Under the pieces are notes generated by a model, which made no database searches, was not told where the DNA came from, and worked only from the letters and a program-made list of their open reading frames with translations. A DNA stretch of 35,299 nucleotides from Fomitopsis serialis (Eukaryota > Basidiomycota > Agaricomycetes > Polyporales > Fomitopsidaceae), in contig NW_025955361.1 of NCBI RefSeq assembly GCF_022376445.1, positions 1 through 35,299 on the forward strand, in the 5' to 3' direction. Position 1 is the stretch's first letter; each line of letters opens with the position of its first letter. Positions 1-9,507 of the stretch are shown piece by piece. The translations under genes and the position numbers were made by a program.

Positions 1-100
1 TAGCTTCCCTGGTTTCTATGTGTGCTGGGTAACTGGTTATGATAGTCAAACTCAAACGATAAAAATTTGAGGGCATGCCGCGTGCGTTGCTAGTGCCCCT

Positions 101-655
101 GTGGACGCGGAAGCAAACGGGCGCTTAAATACGACACTAAACGTGAAGCTGTGAGCTGGCTACGAAGTGCACTTCTGACCTGCAGTTTCCTCGAGCTGGT
201 GCAACTTGGGCCTTCATTGGAACCTGACCGAAAGCAGTCCTCAAGCTTGTCACTGAGGGCGCTACGAGGAGACTGTCAGCTTCGTACCTATTTCATGAAT
301 GCAATGGCTCTCTTCTCATCTCTCCCGCCATACTAGATCCTAATGAGGTAGAAAACGCTTGAACCGAGTAGCAACCTCTTCTGCAAGCAGAGTAATCAGC
401 GGCACGATGATGGAGCAGCAGATGAAGAGAATCCGGCATGAATCGCCCACTTCCGCGGCGACATATAAACTCGAAAAGGTGCAGAAGGTAGTGCGATAGA
501 TCGTTGGCCCTTCCTGTAGCCTGTAGCATGTTATGAGTCGATGCAATGCATATCGGGATTATCCTCAAGATCCTCGTTGGTCTTTTCACGTTGCGCCACA
601 AAGGCAGCCTTCGTGGGAACATCAATCTCTCGGCTCAGCAGCCGATTAGGTGCGC
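101..655. repeat. Diverged dispersed duplication, copy A
   Basis: This stretch aligns in the same orientation with 7473-8065. Shared landmarks are a GGGCGCTTAA block with CGACACTA, GGGCCTTCAT, CCTAATGAG, GTAATCAGCG, GTCGATGCAATGCAT and the GCCACAAAGGC block. The copies have many substitutions and indels, so the duplication is old. The minus strand of its right part holds a short conserved coding-like stretch, listed separately. No transposon ends were recognised, so it may be an old segmental duplication or an unclassified repeat. Confidence 0.7.
531..640 (-). pseudogene. C-terminal gene relic in duplicated block A
   Basis: On the minus strand one frame reads about 30 residues, including AAFVAQREKTNEDLEDNPDM and then HCIDS, up to a TAA at 531-533. 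Block B carries the similar EKANEKLEKDPDMHCIDSE in the matching place but with a 2-bp indel upstream. An acidic helix-like stretch conserved between two otherwise diverged copies suggests a shared coding ancestor. I do not recognise the family. No start codon or upstream exon could be assigned, so this is a fragment at best. Confidence 0.3.
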
Positions 656-1540
656 CGCACGCTGCCACAGCCGCGTTGCACGCAATACTACTAACTCGTC
701 TGAACTTCAGCTACTCAAGTTACGATGGTTTCTCCTGCTTGGAGGAACTCGAAGAAGCACCTCGTGCTAAGAGGTTAGCGTACGACACGGGAACATATCG
801 GGGCCTGTCGCGCGCACATCGGGGACATAAGTATTGCAAGTAAGTATATTAAGAGAGCGATCATGGACCCAATCCCCATGAGACTGATGTCTCACTGGCA
901 GACTTGGCCAGAAGCGAACCATAGAGCGTCTTCTGAAGGTGCGTATACATTCATTCCAAATATTTGCATTGACCTTGACGGTCTCGCTCAGTTATTCCTG
1001 TCTAGATCAGATAGACGTCGAAAACGGCCGTCGCATACATTCTAGAGCTGCACTTGAATCCCTGCAAGTGGGCCGGTGCCGGCCCAGCGCTCTGGGGCAC
1101 AGTGCCATCCTCTTCGCGCTAGTGTCTCTGCGGAGTCGGGGTAGTCACTGCACTTGCCAAGCTAATCGGAGATGTTGGAACATACCGGATGTGTTGCGTT
1201 GCGCACGACTGGGTATTGTGCCGCCAACCGCCTCGTCCGCGCACCGAGAGCGACGTTCGCTGATCAGTCTAAGATACGCATGCTAGGAAGCCAGTGGGAC
1301 TCAAACGGGTACGCGAGCGAATCTTCCTGGGTTCCAGTGCTCGTATCAGCAGCCGCACAATACCATTTGCTCGTTGTGCTTGCGTACCGTTGGACGACGT
1401 GCGCCCGCACCCAAAACTGACGCAACAACGCTTGCCCGATGACAGCGAGTGCCGTCATTGGAACGCTAGCAGCGCAAAGTTTCCTTGGCGTCGAAGTCAT
1501 CCTGCGTGACACGGAGTATTAGCCATGACTGTCTAGTACG
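656..1540. other. Intergenic, no supported gene
   Basis: Only short overlapping frames on both strands occur here, none with a signal peptide, known motif or consistent splice sites. A near-palindrome around GGGCCGGTGCCGGCCC lies at about 1070-1087. Nothing else is supported. Confidence 0.5.
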
Positions 1541-1849
1541 GTTGTGCCCCCGATCAAGAGCGCGAGTGTAAGAACATCAAAGTGAAGCATCGCTCCTTGT
1601 GAGCTACGTCGACACATATAACAGAGGATTCAACTTCGTCACATTCTCAGTGAGAATGTGTATCACAAAGAATGATCACACCTAACGCCGACTCGCAAAC
1701 TGGATGTCTAAAACCTACTCTTCACACTCTAACCAGTCGCTCAAGCACGCTAGCCAAAGTCGTCGAAACTCTTCAGATCTTATCAATCCACGTCCGGTGT
1801 ATGTACAGTTAATGCCATGCAATTTCTCCCCACCACCCTATTCAGCCGT
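1541..1849. repeat. 3' flank of secreted-protein unit 1 (duplicated at 4080-4395)
   Basis: The downstream flank of the first secreted-protein gene matches the flank of the second one. Shared strings include AAGAGCGCGAG, CACATTCTCAGTGAGAA, ACGCCGACTC and CCATGCAATT. The duplication therefore copied the whole transcription unit with its 3' flank, not just the coding part. Confidence 0.7.
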
Positions 1850-2555
1850 TTACCAGATGTCAAGCTCACGCCTGCGGCGCAAGCCCGATGGGCCCGGCGG
1901 GTACTTGTGCAGGCGGCTGGGCTTGCGCGCGTCCTTCAGGCGGTACTTCGGCGGTCCGTTCGTGTCCTGCTCCAAGGATCTCCCCTTCTAACCGTTCAAT
2001 TAGTTGATTGTGACGTGGCGTTCAGCATATGGTCGCACGGACACGCACCTTGCGTACATGGTTGGCTCCCTTACCGATGCCCTGTGTGGACTTGGCAAGG
2101 TCGTCTGTAATGCACGGGTCAGCACAACCTGCATCTGCAGCGTATGGGCCCGACCACCCGACGAACGGCGACGCCGACAGACTACGCACCTGTATTATGG
2201 CGCAGTTGGTCCAGATGCGCGCCTCGGTCCGCCCCCTTGGCAATGTTTTCGTGCATGTGATCAGTTTTCGAGTCAACCTCCGACTTGTGGTCGGTACGCG
2301 CACTGAGCATGTCCGTGACGGCGCGAGCCAGGAGAGAAGTCGCCTCGTCGAAGTCAAACCGGGCGATCAGATCGGAGACCCCGGCGTCATGGGCACGAGC
2401 TTCAAGTCCATCGGCGCTGTAGAGGGAAGTCAGCGCCGTTGCAACCAAGTACAGATGGAAATGACATACGCGTCAGAGCTGACTGGCATAGCAAACGCGG
2501 CGGACGCCACAGCAGCGGCAGCGCAGAGCAGGGACATGACGGCTCCGAAACGCAT
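1850..2555 (-). CDS. Small secreted protein, paralogue 1 (178 aa, four exons)
   Basis: Exons are 2555-2470, 2416-2190, 2134-2049 and 1987-1850; introns are 53, 55 and 61 bp with GTATGT/GTGCGT donors and CAG/TAG acceptors, and the frame stays open to a TAA at 1850-1852. The product starts with a signal peptide (MRFGAVMSLLCA..., cleavage near residue 22, ...AAFA). A head domain follows (ADGLEAR..., DFDEATSLLARAVTD), then a Lys/Arg/Pro-rich tail containing PPKYRLKDARKPSRLHKYPP and ending RRRRELDIW. Head and tail match paralogue 2 (4396-5333), but here the tandem repeats are absent and two extra introns are inferred. The start is the ATG common to both copies. Function is unknown; secretion is inferred. 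Introns 2 and 3 are the least certain part; without them the protein would stop at about residue 105. Confidence 0.65.
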
Positions 2556-2645
2556 GGTGATCGATGATTCACCGCAGTGATGCACGATGTGGATCGTAAG
2601 GAATGAGACTGTAGAGCGAGAGTCGTCAAAGAAAAACAAGCGAAG

Positions 2646-2705
2646 CTGCAGAGACAATGGTCAGTAAACGAGTCACAATGAAGGGCGTATACACGAAATA
2701 CTCAC
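2646..2705 (-). other. 5'-UTR intron of paralogue 1
   Basis: A 60-bp minus-strand intron has a GTGAGT donor at 2705 and a CTCTGCAG acceptor at 2646, upstream of the ATG. Paralogue 2 has an equally long one at 5419-5478, which supports both. Confidence 0.6.
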
Positions 2706-2815
2706 TAGCCAGTACTTGCTTGTGGAGTTGAGCCCGAGAAGGAGAAGTGAGCTGGGGATTGAGAGCCGCGAGGGGGGCCCTTTTATACGGGGGCCCAGCG
2801 TCTCTTGCCGATCCG
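2706..2815 (-). promoter_or_regulatory. Core promoter and 5'-UTR of paralogue 1 with TATA box
   Basis: The minus-strand TATA box (TATAAAA) lies at 2781-2787, framed by GGGCCCCC and GGGGCCC. The leader around CAAGCAAGTACTGGCTA leads to the 5'-UTR intron. About 110 bp here is nearly identical to 5479-5590 upstream of paralogue 2, and a weaker inverted copy occurs at about 3770-3832. Confidence 0.65.
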
Positions 2816-3690
2816 AACATTTGGCGCTGCCAGTGCCAACTGCCGGACGGGCCAAACTTGGGAGATGTAACATGTTCTCGCAGTTCGTATGCTACCGGCA
2901 CGCGGGCGCGCAGCGCCCGCAACCCAGGTGGTACGTACCCTCCGTAGAATCGCCGCCCTGCCATTGAACGTAGACGCCACCTGCAGCGCTAAGGATATGC
3001 TACCTGCCAGTGCTGGTCTCAGGCTTCTGGAGACTCCAAAGGATCAACGTTCAAGTAGCATTGGAGGATATCGACCGGGATGCGATGTGACTGTCTACTT
3101 TCATTTTGGGTAGCCCAACATGCCACTTCTCGCGGGGAGGGTACGTACCGCCTGCCAGCGGGGTGCGGGCGCTGCGCGACCACGTATCACATCATAGCTG
3201 TATTCGAAGCGGCGTGTGTGTGATTTCGCTCTGCAGCCGGCGCTGTACGACCAGTATAGTCGCAACGGTCTCGGTCTGAGATGTAAGTGATCAGCGGGAT
3301 GCAGTGAGCGGTCTATTGGGCGTCGGGCGTTCGTCTGGCGTTGTTCTTGGGCGATCCGCGCGCACTGCAGGTCGATCTTGGCTGCAAACTGGCGCTAAGT
3401 AGTTCGCCCTCCACACAGTGCTCCTCCTCGCGTCTTGGCCTCCGGCTTCCCTGTTGTTTCCCTTCGCGCTGGGAGCGCTGCACTGGCAGGAGGCACCCGG
3501 GCCGGGCCGTAACGGGCGCGCCCGCCACATGATTACGTCAGCACGTAGATACATAGCGCCAGCCTGTACTTACATAAGTGCCGTAGCTTTTCGCCTTTCC
3601 ATTGAACACCAGTAAGTTATTTGGGTCTATTCCGAGCCCATTCTCGCTCGTTCCGCCAGTTCCGCGCGACCGCAGCCACTACGACCGCCC
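2816..3690. other. Spacer between the two secreted-protein units
   Basis: No supported gene. It contains an inverted repeat pair at 2908-2943 and 3136-3178 (listed separately). Frames on both strands are short and lack motifs. Confidence 0.5.
2908..3178. repeat. Imperfect inverted repeat, arms 2908-2943 and 3136-3178
   Basis: The right arm reads GGAGGGTACGTACC, then CCTG, then TGCGGGCGCTGCGCG. The reverse complement of the left arm reads the same with a 7-bp length difference. The arms lie about 190 bp apart. No target duplication was identified. Confidence 0.6.
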
Positions 3691-3769
3691 GAGCCGACCT
3701 TGCCCATCACACGGTCCCGCGTATTAAGCATGTGAAAGGACCGACGTCGCCAGTGCTCTCATTCTCCAG

Positions 3770-3832
3770 CTTACTTCTTCTTCTCGATCTCAACTCCACA
3801 ACCACTAAGTACTGGCTGGTGACTCAGTAACG
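3770..3832 (+). promoter_or_regulatory. Orphan inverted copy of the secreted-protein promoter/leader
   Basis: The plus strand reads CTTCTTCTTCTCGATCTCAA then CTCCACAA and AGTACTGGCTGGTGA. This is the same leader found on the minus strand upstream of both secreted-protein genes (CTTCTCCTTCTCGGGCTCAA, CTCCACAAGCAAGTACTGGC). After the position matching the 5'-UTR donor the similarity ends, and no signal-peptide ATG or head domain follows. A third, divergently oriented gene copy probably lost its coding part, or only the promoter was duplicated. Confidence 0.6.
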
Positions 3833-4079
3833 AGTTGAAGCTACTAGTACGTCTGCGTCTCTCAGTGCCATGGTACCGAGGGAGTGGCACAGGGAGTGTA
3901 TTGGCTACTGTCAGTCCGATTGCAGCAAGATCTCGGCACCGTTCGCTAGCAGATCGAACGGAAACCCTGCCAGAATCGACGGACAGATTTGCTCAGGGAC
4001 TGCGTGATTACAGGCACCTTCACCATCTTGTGAACCCACTCCAAGTCAGTCGAATGTTTGCCTTACCGTTGCATGTTAT

Positions 4080-4395
4080 AAACGGTGTGCGCCCGACCAA
4101 GAGCGCGAGCAGTGAAAGAATATCAGAGTGAAGCAACACACCTTATGAGCTACCTTCACGTGTCTGTCAAAGGAGTCAGCTTATTACATTCTCAGTGAGA
4201 ACGCGAATCACGAAGGACGACCACACCTGACGCCGACTCCTCGCAAACAGGATGTCCTAGACCGAACCACTCAAACGCATCGCTCAAGCACACAAGGCAA
4301 AGTCGCCGGAACTCCTCGTATCTCATTAATCCACGTCGGGTGTACAACTAGAAAGTACCATGCAATTCCTCCCCACCCCTCCATCCAGCCGTTCA
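4080..4395. repeat. 3' flank of secreted-protein unit 2 (duplicate of 1541-1849)
   Basis: Aligns in the same orientation with 1541-1849 (CAAGAGCGCGAG, ACATTCTCAGTGAGAA, GACGCCGACTC, CCATGCAATT). It marks one end of the tandem duplication; spacing between units is about 2.5 kb. Confidence 0.7.
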
Positions 4396-5333
4396 TCAGA
4401 AGTCGAGCTCACGCGGGCGGCGCGGACCGTTACTCGAGCCCCCCGAAGACCTGTGCTTGGACTCACGGTTCGGTACGTGCGGGTTGTGCTGGCGGTACTT
4501 CGGGGGAGGGTTCGGGTCCTTCGCCGAGTACGCTGGCTTCTTGCCGTTGATGGGGTCGTTCTTGTGGTAGCGGGGTGGGTCTTCGCGCGCCATTACCTCC
4601 TCGACGTCGCGCGCCCACATGTCCTCCAACTCCTCGCGCGCCCAGAGATCGTCGACCTCCGCGAGCTCACGCGGGCGGCGCGGACCGTTACTCGAGCCCC
4701 CCGAAGGCCTGTGCTTGGACTCACGGTCCGGCACGTGCGGATTGTGCTGGCGGTACTTCGGGGGAGGGTTCGGGTCCTTCGCCGAATACGCTGGCTTCCT
4801 GCCGTTGATGGAGTCGTGCTTGCGGTAGGGAGGCGGGTCTTCGCGTGCCATCACCTCCTCGACATCGCGCGCCCAGAGATCGTCGACCTCCGCGAGCTCA
4901 CGCGGGCGGCGCGGACCATTACTCGAGCCCCCCGAAGACCTGTGCTTGGACTCACGGTTCGGCACGTGCGGGTTGTGCTGGCGGTACTTCGGGGGAGGGT
5001 TCGGGTCCTTCGCCGAGTACGCTGGCTTCTTGCCGTTGATGGGGTCGTTCTTGTGGTAGCGGGGCGGGTCTTCACGCGCGCCGAGCACGTCCGTGACGGC
5101 ACGAGCGAGGAGAGAAGTCGCCTCGTCGAAGTCGGACCGGGCGAGCAGGTCGGCGACCTCGGCGTCGTAGGCGCGAGCCTCGAGACCGTCGGTCCTGCGG
5201 AGGTAAGTCAGCGCCGTTGCGCCCAAGTACAGATGGAAACGACATACGCGTCAGAGGCGACTGGCATAGCGAACGCAGCGGGCGCCACAGCGGCGACAGC
5301 GCAAAGCAGGGAAATAGCGGCTCCGAAACGCAT
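4396..5333 (-). CDS. Secreted repeat protein, paralogue 2 (294 aa, two exons)
   Basis: Exons are 5333-5248 and 5194-4396, split by a 53-bp intron (GTATGT donor, GCTGAC branch, CCGCAG acceptor). The product has a signal peptide (residues 1-22, MRFGAAISLLCA...AAFA). A head follows with TDGLEARAYDAEVADLLARS and DFDEATSLLARAVTD. Three near-identical repeats of about 60 residues come next, each carrying NDPINGKKPAYSAKDPNPPP, KYRQHNPHVP and SSGGSSNGPRRPREL. Repeats are joined by AEVDDLWA and DVEEVMA linkers; one linker has an additional 9 residues. The protein is rich in Pro, Lys, Arg and Asn and probably disordered. KK, KHR and RR sites recur, but most are followed by Pro, so Kex2-type processing is only a possibility. 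Function is unknown. A 332-aa frame on the opposite strand is a GC-rich shadow of the repeats. Confidence 0.75.
4405..5080 (-). repeat. In-frame tandem repeat inside secreted protein 2 (three units)
   Basis: The GAGCTCACGCGGGCGGCGCG block recurs at about 4405, 4663 and 4894, giving periods of 258 and 231 bp; the 27-bp difference is nine codons in one linker. The units differ at only a few positions, so expansion was recent or repeats are being homogenised. All lengths are multiples of three, keeping the frame. Confidence 0.85.
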
Positions 5334-5418
5334 GGTGAATGAAAATTATCTGCAGTGATGCACGGGCTGGATCGTGAAGAATGAGAGAGCGAGAGTCGTG
5401 AAAATAAAACAAGCAAAG

Positions 5419-5478
5419 CTGTAGAGACAACGGTCAGTCAACAATTCACAGTGAAGGGAGTATACACGGAATACTCAC
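5419..5478 (-). other. 5'-UTR intron of paralogue 2
   Basis: A 60-bp minus-strand intron with GTGAGT donor (5478) and CTCTACAG acceptor (5419), matching in position and length the one in paralogue 1. Confidence 0.6.
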
Positions 5479-5590
5479 TAGCCAGTACTTGCTTGTGGAG
5501 GTGAGCCCGAGAAGGTGAAGTGAGCTGGGGATTGAGAGCGGCGAGAGGTCCCTTTTATGTGGGGGCCCAGCGTCTCTTGCCGGCCATCCA
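5479..5590 (-). promoter_or_regulatory. Core promoter and leader of paralogue 2
   Basis: Nearly identical to 2706-2815. The TATA box is altered from TATAAAA to CATAAAA at 5553-5559, still framed by GGG and CCC runs. Similarity stops shortly upstream (near 5590), so only the core promoter was duplicated with the gene. Confidence 0.6.
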
Positions 5591-6545
5591 GCGCTGTGCG
5601 AAGGGTAGGCCAAGCGGAGGCCGAGGAGGAGCCGAGCAGCGTGAGGACAAACATGCGGGGAGCGACAACAGGCGACAGCGCGGCCGTGTCGAGCTGACGC
5701 ATCACCGCCGCATCAGAGCCCCTCTCCATGACATTATCGTGATAAATGCACTGACCAGAGCGAGAATGGGGCGCAGTTGCATCCTGTAATAGTGCGTCTG
5801 CTCAACGTTTTGTAGAACTTGCATCTGGAGAACCGTGCTTGGTCTATTGTCCTCTACCCTTGCTCTACGCACCTGAGGTGCAGGAATGACTTGGATTTAG
5901 CAAAGCCGTGCAAGGCCGCCGCCTCGCACGAACAGAGGGCATGGTGCTGGTACTGACTCGCGAATGGAGAGCCAAGTCCAGGCCAAGTCCGACGTATCGG
6001 ACTTCGGGTAGATAGGCTTTGCAGTCCGTCCTCCATTCGGCACAGCCATTGATTTTGACAGATCGGCGCATTAATCACGTCGACGCGATCAGAAGCGGTG
6101 CGCCGATCGGTTTTGCCTGGCACCCACTCCAGTTTCAACTTATGCGCGCTGCGAGAACGGTAGTACGCGTCGCAGCGTCCTTACTGTCGTGCAGTCAACG
6201 TGCAGTTGGTGGCCTCTAGAGATCACATGCACGTTGAAGGAGACGCATACATGTCGACAATGCGCCTCAGCAGCTGGATCTCAGGCTGCGGCAAGAAGAT
6301 GACAGAGAGAAAGAGATACCAACAGAGCATTTACATGTAAGTATGTATATCACCGCAGCCGTTGCTCAACGCACGCGTCCCAAAGTCGGTGGAGAAGTCT
6401 ATTCCGGGTCGCTGCACGCCTTTGCCCGGTATTGCTAGTAGCGTCACCCGACCCCTGCTACGCCTCTGTGGGCTCCCACTATCCCAGCTTTCCGCATGAC
6501 GACGGACGGCAGTAGCGCTATCGCGTAGTCCCACACAAGTAGACC
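5591..6545. other. Intergenic, no supported gene
   Basis: Only short frames on both strands. No motif, splice pattern or repeat could be supported. Confidence 0.5.
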
Positions 6546-7070
6546 ATGGTGCCAGTGGTCAACATCAATGTGGTGGAGAACCGCCGTCGCATCTCGGTCT
6601 ACAACACTAGATCCGCGCCAGCCGCAACACCGACCAAGCCGAACAATTCGCCCTCCGTGAACTCGGCCCTGCTGCCCGCGCTCGAGCTTGTCGTAGTCAA
6701 ACCCGACGACCCAAAAGCCGACCCGAAGGCTGACCTGGCTGGATGTCGACGCGTGCGAGTTCGTCGACCCGGAAGCGGTGACAGAGCTGGAGCTCGAAGT
6801 GGTGATAGACGAAACAGCGAAGGAGATGCTCACGAGTACGGAAGACGCGCTCAAGATGGTGGAGGAGGCCGCGGAGCTGGTGGAGGAACAGACGGCGGAG
6901 CTCGCGCTCACTGCACAGGGCAGAACGGGAGAGCATTGTCTGCGGTGGTGCAGTTCGCGGTGAGACACGTCAGGGCAGAGGCCTGGAAGGCGGTGGAGGA
7001 ACAAATGCAGGTGAGATCCGCGCTGTGCGCGCCGTCTGGTCAGCCAGAACTTCGTGAGCAAGCGCGATAG
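6546..7070 (+). pseudogene. Decayed coding stretch with two apparent frame changes
   Basis: The plus strand reads a plausible protein start, MVPVVNINVVENRRRIS..., followed by LELVVVKPDDPKADPKADLA. Near 6738 the protein-like reading moves to another frame (WLDVDACEFVDPEAVTELEL, then acidic helix EDALKMVEEAAELVEEQTAE). Near 6930 it returns to the first frame (SAVVQFAVRHVRAEAWKAVE). The single-frame reading is open but Gly/Arg-rich and unconvincing in the middle. I interpret this as a coding relic with two compensating indels. A minus-strand frame of 211 aa covers the same bases and looks like its shadow. The family is not recognised. Confidence 0.3.
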
Positions 7071-7472
7071 GGAAGACACGTACTAGCTAGAGCACCCTGC
7101 GGAAGTCGCGGCGGTCTGAACACAGGACATAATGCATGGGTCGATGCCGGCGGCGAACGAGCTCTGTGCGGCGGCAGCACCGACGACTCGAAGCACAAAG
7201 AACTCATAGAAGATCTTCGTCGTAGTAAGTCTATGCAGCGTATTCAGCCGTTAGGAGGAGGCGTGCGTGTCTGACCAGTGAGGAGAGAAAACGAGGGGGA
7301 CACAATGTGCGTTTTGTCAGAAGTCAAGGCGTTCGGCGTCGTGCTTGCTGTATTGCATCTGCCACTGTCTGTCAGTGTGGCTGTCGTTCTGAGCCTGATC
7401 TGTAGAGAAGATCGAGCAGCGCTCAGCCGCCAAATTCCCATACGTGCGACTATGTGAATATCACTGCAGTCT
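7071..7472. other. Intergenic, no supported gene
   Basis: No supported coding, RNA or repeat signal seen here. Confidence 0.5.
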
Positions 7473-8065
7473 TGTGGAGGCGGGAGCGACCGGGCGCTTA
7501 ACTGCGACACTAGGTATGAGGAGGCTGTGAGCTGTTTGCGAAGTAGACCTCTTACCTTTCTGTCCTGTAGTTGCGTCGAGCAAATTTAAGGGTTTGGGCC
7601 TTCATGGGCCTCTAACGAGAACGATGCCTCGGGCTCGTCACTCTAGAAGCTGGCTACTGAAGGTATGAGAATGATGCGGTGACTCAGCTTCATCCATTTC
7701 GTACCTATGTCGCTCATGGGCGCAACGGATCCTCGCCTCAAATGACCCATCATATCAGGTCCTAATGAGCCAAGTAGAGGTCTCTGCAAACAAAGTAATC
7801 AGCGACACAACGACGGAGCAGCAGTTGTTCGGAATTTCACAAAATGTAGACAATCGGGCATGACTGGATCGCGGATGCGTCAGGAAATTAAGCTGCAGAA
7901 GATAATGCAAAAAAATCGTCGGCCCTTGCTGTTTCATGTTCGGAGTCGATGCAATGCATGTCGGGATCCTTCTCAAGTTTCTCGTTGGCCTTTTCACGTT
8001 GTGCGCCACAAAGGCTGCCATCGTGAGAACATCATTATCGGCTCCGCAGCCGATTGGGTGGCATG
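7473..8065. repeat. Diverged dispersed duplication, copy B
   Basis: Partner of 101-655, in direct orientation about 7.4 kb away (see copy A for shared landmarks). Confidence 0.7.
7888..8033 (-). pseudogene. C-terminal gene relic in duplicated block B
   Basis: The minus strand reads EKANEKLEKDPDMHCIDSEH and on to a TAA at 7888-7890. The upstream part (AAFVAH) lies in a different frame because of a 2-bp indel relative to copy A. It is the counterpart of 531-640. No family was recognised. Confidence 0.3.
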
Positions 8066-9014
8066 GCATGCACAGGTACGCGCCTGTGGCCCGGTAACCT
8101 CAGGCTGTAACTAAGTAGTCTGAACTTCAGCTACGATGAGTTCTCTTTGCCATCGGCAGACGAGTCTAGCTAAACAGAGGGGGGTGAGCACCAAAAAACA
8201 TGACACCGTGCTCACTGCGACAGCAGTTGCGTACCTTTCAGCACCGAGGCAAGTCGCTCATGGCGTAGTACGTCGATGGACCGACTTCAACAGACTGAGT
8301 AACAGGCTAACCCAAGGCTAACCCTCCTTCATCCAGTCGGGCCTCGCGGCCGGTGTGCGCTAGGCTAGTCACTTCAGACGGGTCCGTTCGACGCGTTTTG
8401 ACTGGCAATGTATCATCGACTGATGGCAGCAGCCTGACTACATAGTAGATTGACACCTTGTGGCGTTGATCCCCGAACACGCCCACGTGACCGTGATGTT
8501 TCAGCGTCGACGGTAAGTTAGTATGTACGCCGGGCATCAGAGCGTAGATCGCATTCTTCCTTTGATGGCTATATTGTCTGTGGGCGCAACTTGGCGACAA
8601 CGCTCCGTGGTCTTCGCTGTGCCTCGCCGGTATCCCTCACGTCCAGTCGCCGTATCGGCCAGAAGCGAACTACAGCCTACAGAGCGTCCGCTAGCAGCTC
8701 GCACGCATACCGAGGATATTCTAAGCATATGGGTGATGTGCGGAGCGACGAACGTTGAGTCGTCGAGTTCAGTGCGTGCTTATTCAGCCACCGAGGACGG
8801 GTCGCCATATGCACGATCCCGCACCCGCGACATACCCGCGACAGCGGCAAGATCTGCACAGCACCGCTGCGCGAGGACAGCGGCTGTCGCTGCTACCACG
8901 TCTCATCCCGGAAATTGCGGTCGATGACAGAAACAACCTCTTTAGCCTAATTCTATGATATTACGGAGTGATGCTGTGTTGTGCCATGCAGCGCGTCAGC
9001 AACACGTCAGAAGC
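8066..9014. other. Intergenic, no supported gene
   Basis: Only short frames without motifs are present; nothing was supported before the TATA-like CACTATAAAGG at about 9016-9026. Confidence 0.5.
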
Positions 9015-9160
9015 ACACTATAAAGGTCGCTCGTACTGACCATTGCACCTCAGCTCGGCCCCAGCACCGTCATGAGCTTACCGATTCGAAGACTGGTGAG
9101 TCGCCAACGCGTGATCTTCCCCAATCGCCATTCAAGCTAACCACTTTGCCAGTCTCGACT

Positions 9161-9507
9161 ATGGTCCAAAGGCTATGGCCCATGATCTACGGGGCAAGCC
9201 TGAGTCAACGTTATAACAACGACCTCTGGCAGTCTTCCGTCAACCGTACATCCAATGCAGATAATAACAACACCTGGGTTCCAGAGGCATCGCAGCGATA
9301 CGCAAGGTACGTCCACGGTCCTCGCCCGATCCTTTAGCTCGTTCTCATAGTCTTGTCTTCGTACGTTGCAGACTTGCGCTCCTGCAGAGGAATGGGACCC
9401 TGTCACGAGTCCGACGCGCAGTGAACCCAACCTCATCCTCTCCCCACCTTCCACCTATACACCGAACACCCGTCTCCCACTCCCTCTTAGCCATAATCGC
9501 GGAGTAG
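9161..9507 (+). CDS. Candidate small spliced gene (93 aa), possibly decayed
   Basis: A TATA-like CACTATAAAGG at about 9016-9026 is followed by an ATG at 9072 (MSLPIRRL) and a convincing 57-bp intron at 9096-9152 (GTGAGT, GCTAAC branch, GCCAG). The frame after it stops within 11 codons. An alternative start at 9161 gives MVQRLWPMIYGASLSQRYNN and, across a 65-bp intron at 9307-9371, reads EASQRYARLALLQRNGTLSR to a TAG at 9505-9507. A single indel near 9180 would unite both parts, so this may be a recently broken gene. The exon-intron-exon stretch is tandemly duplicated just downstream. No family was recognised. Confidence 0.3.

Noticed and set aside
3835..4131. Plus-strand 98-aa frame after the orphan promoter
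   Set aside because: It has no signal peptide and no resemblance to the secreted proteins that normally follow this promoter, and it overlaps the duplicated 3' flank.
4360..5358. Plus-strand 332-aa open frame opposite the secreted repeat protein
   Set aside because: It exists because the GC-rich repeats are open on both strands. It has no signal, motif or promoter, whereas the minus strand gives a signal peptide, a proper intron and a paralogue.
5478..5729. Minus-strand 83-aa frame overlapping the paralogue 2 promoter
   Set aside because: It runs through the TATA box and leader shared by both copies and is not conserved in the other copy.
6444..7079. Minus-strand 211-aa open frame rich in Ser
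   Set aside because: Ser-rich reading opposite a Glu/Leu-rich plus-strand stretch is a typical shadow; no motif was found. The plus-strand reading is only slightly better, so it was kept as a low-confidence relic.
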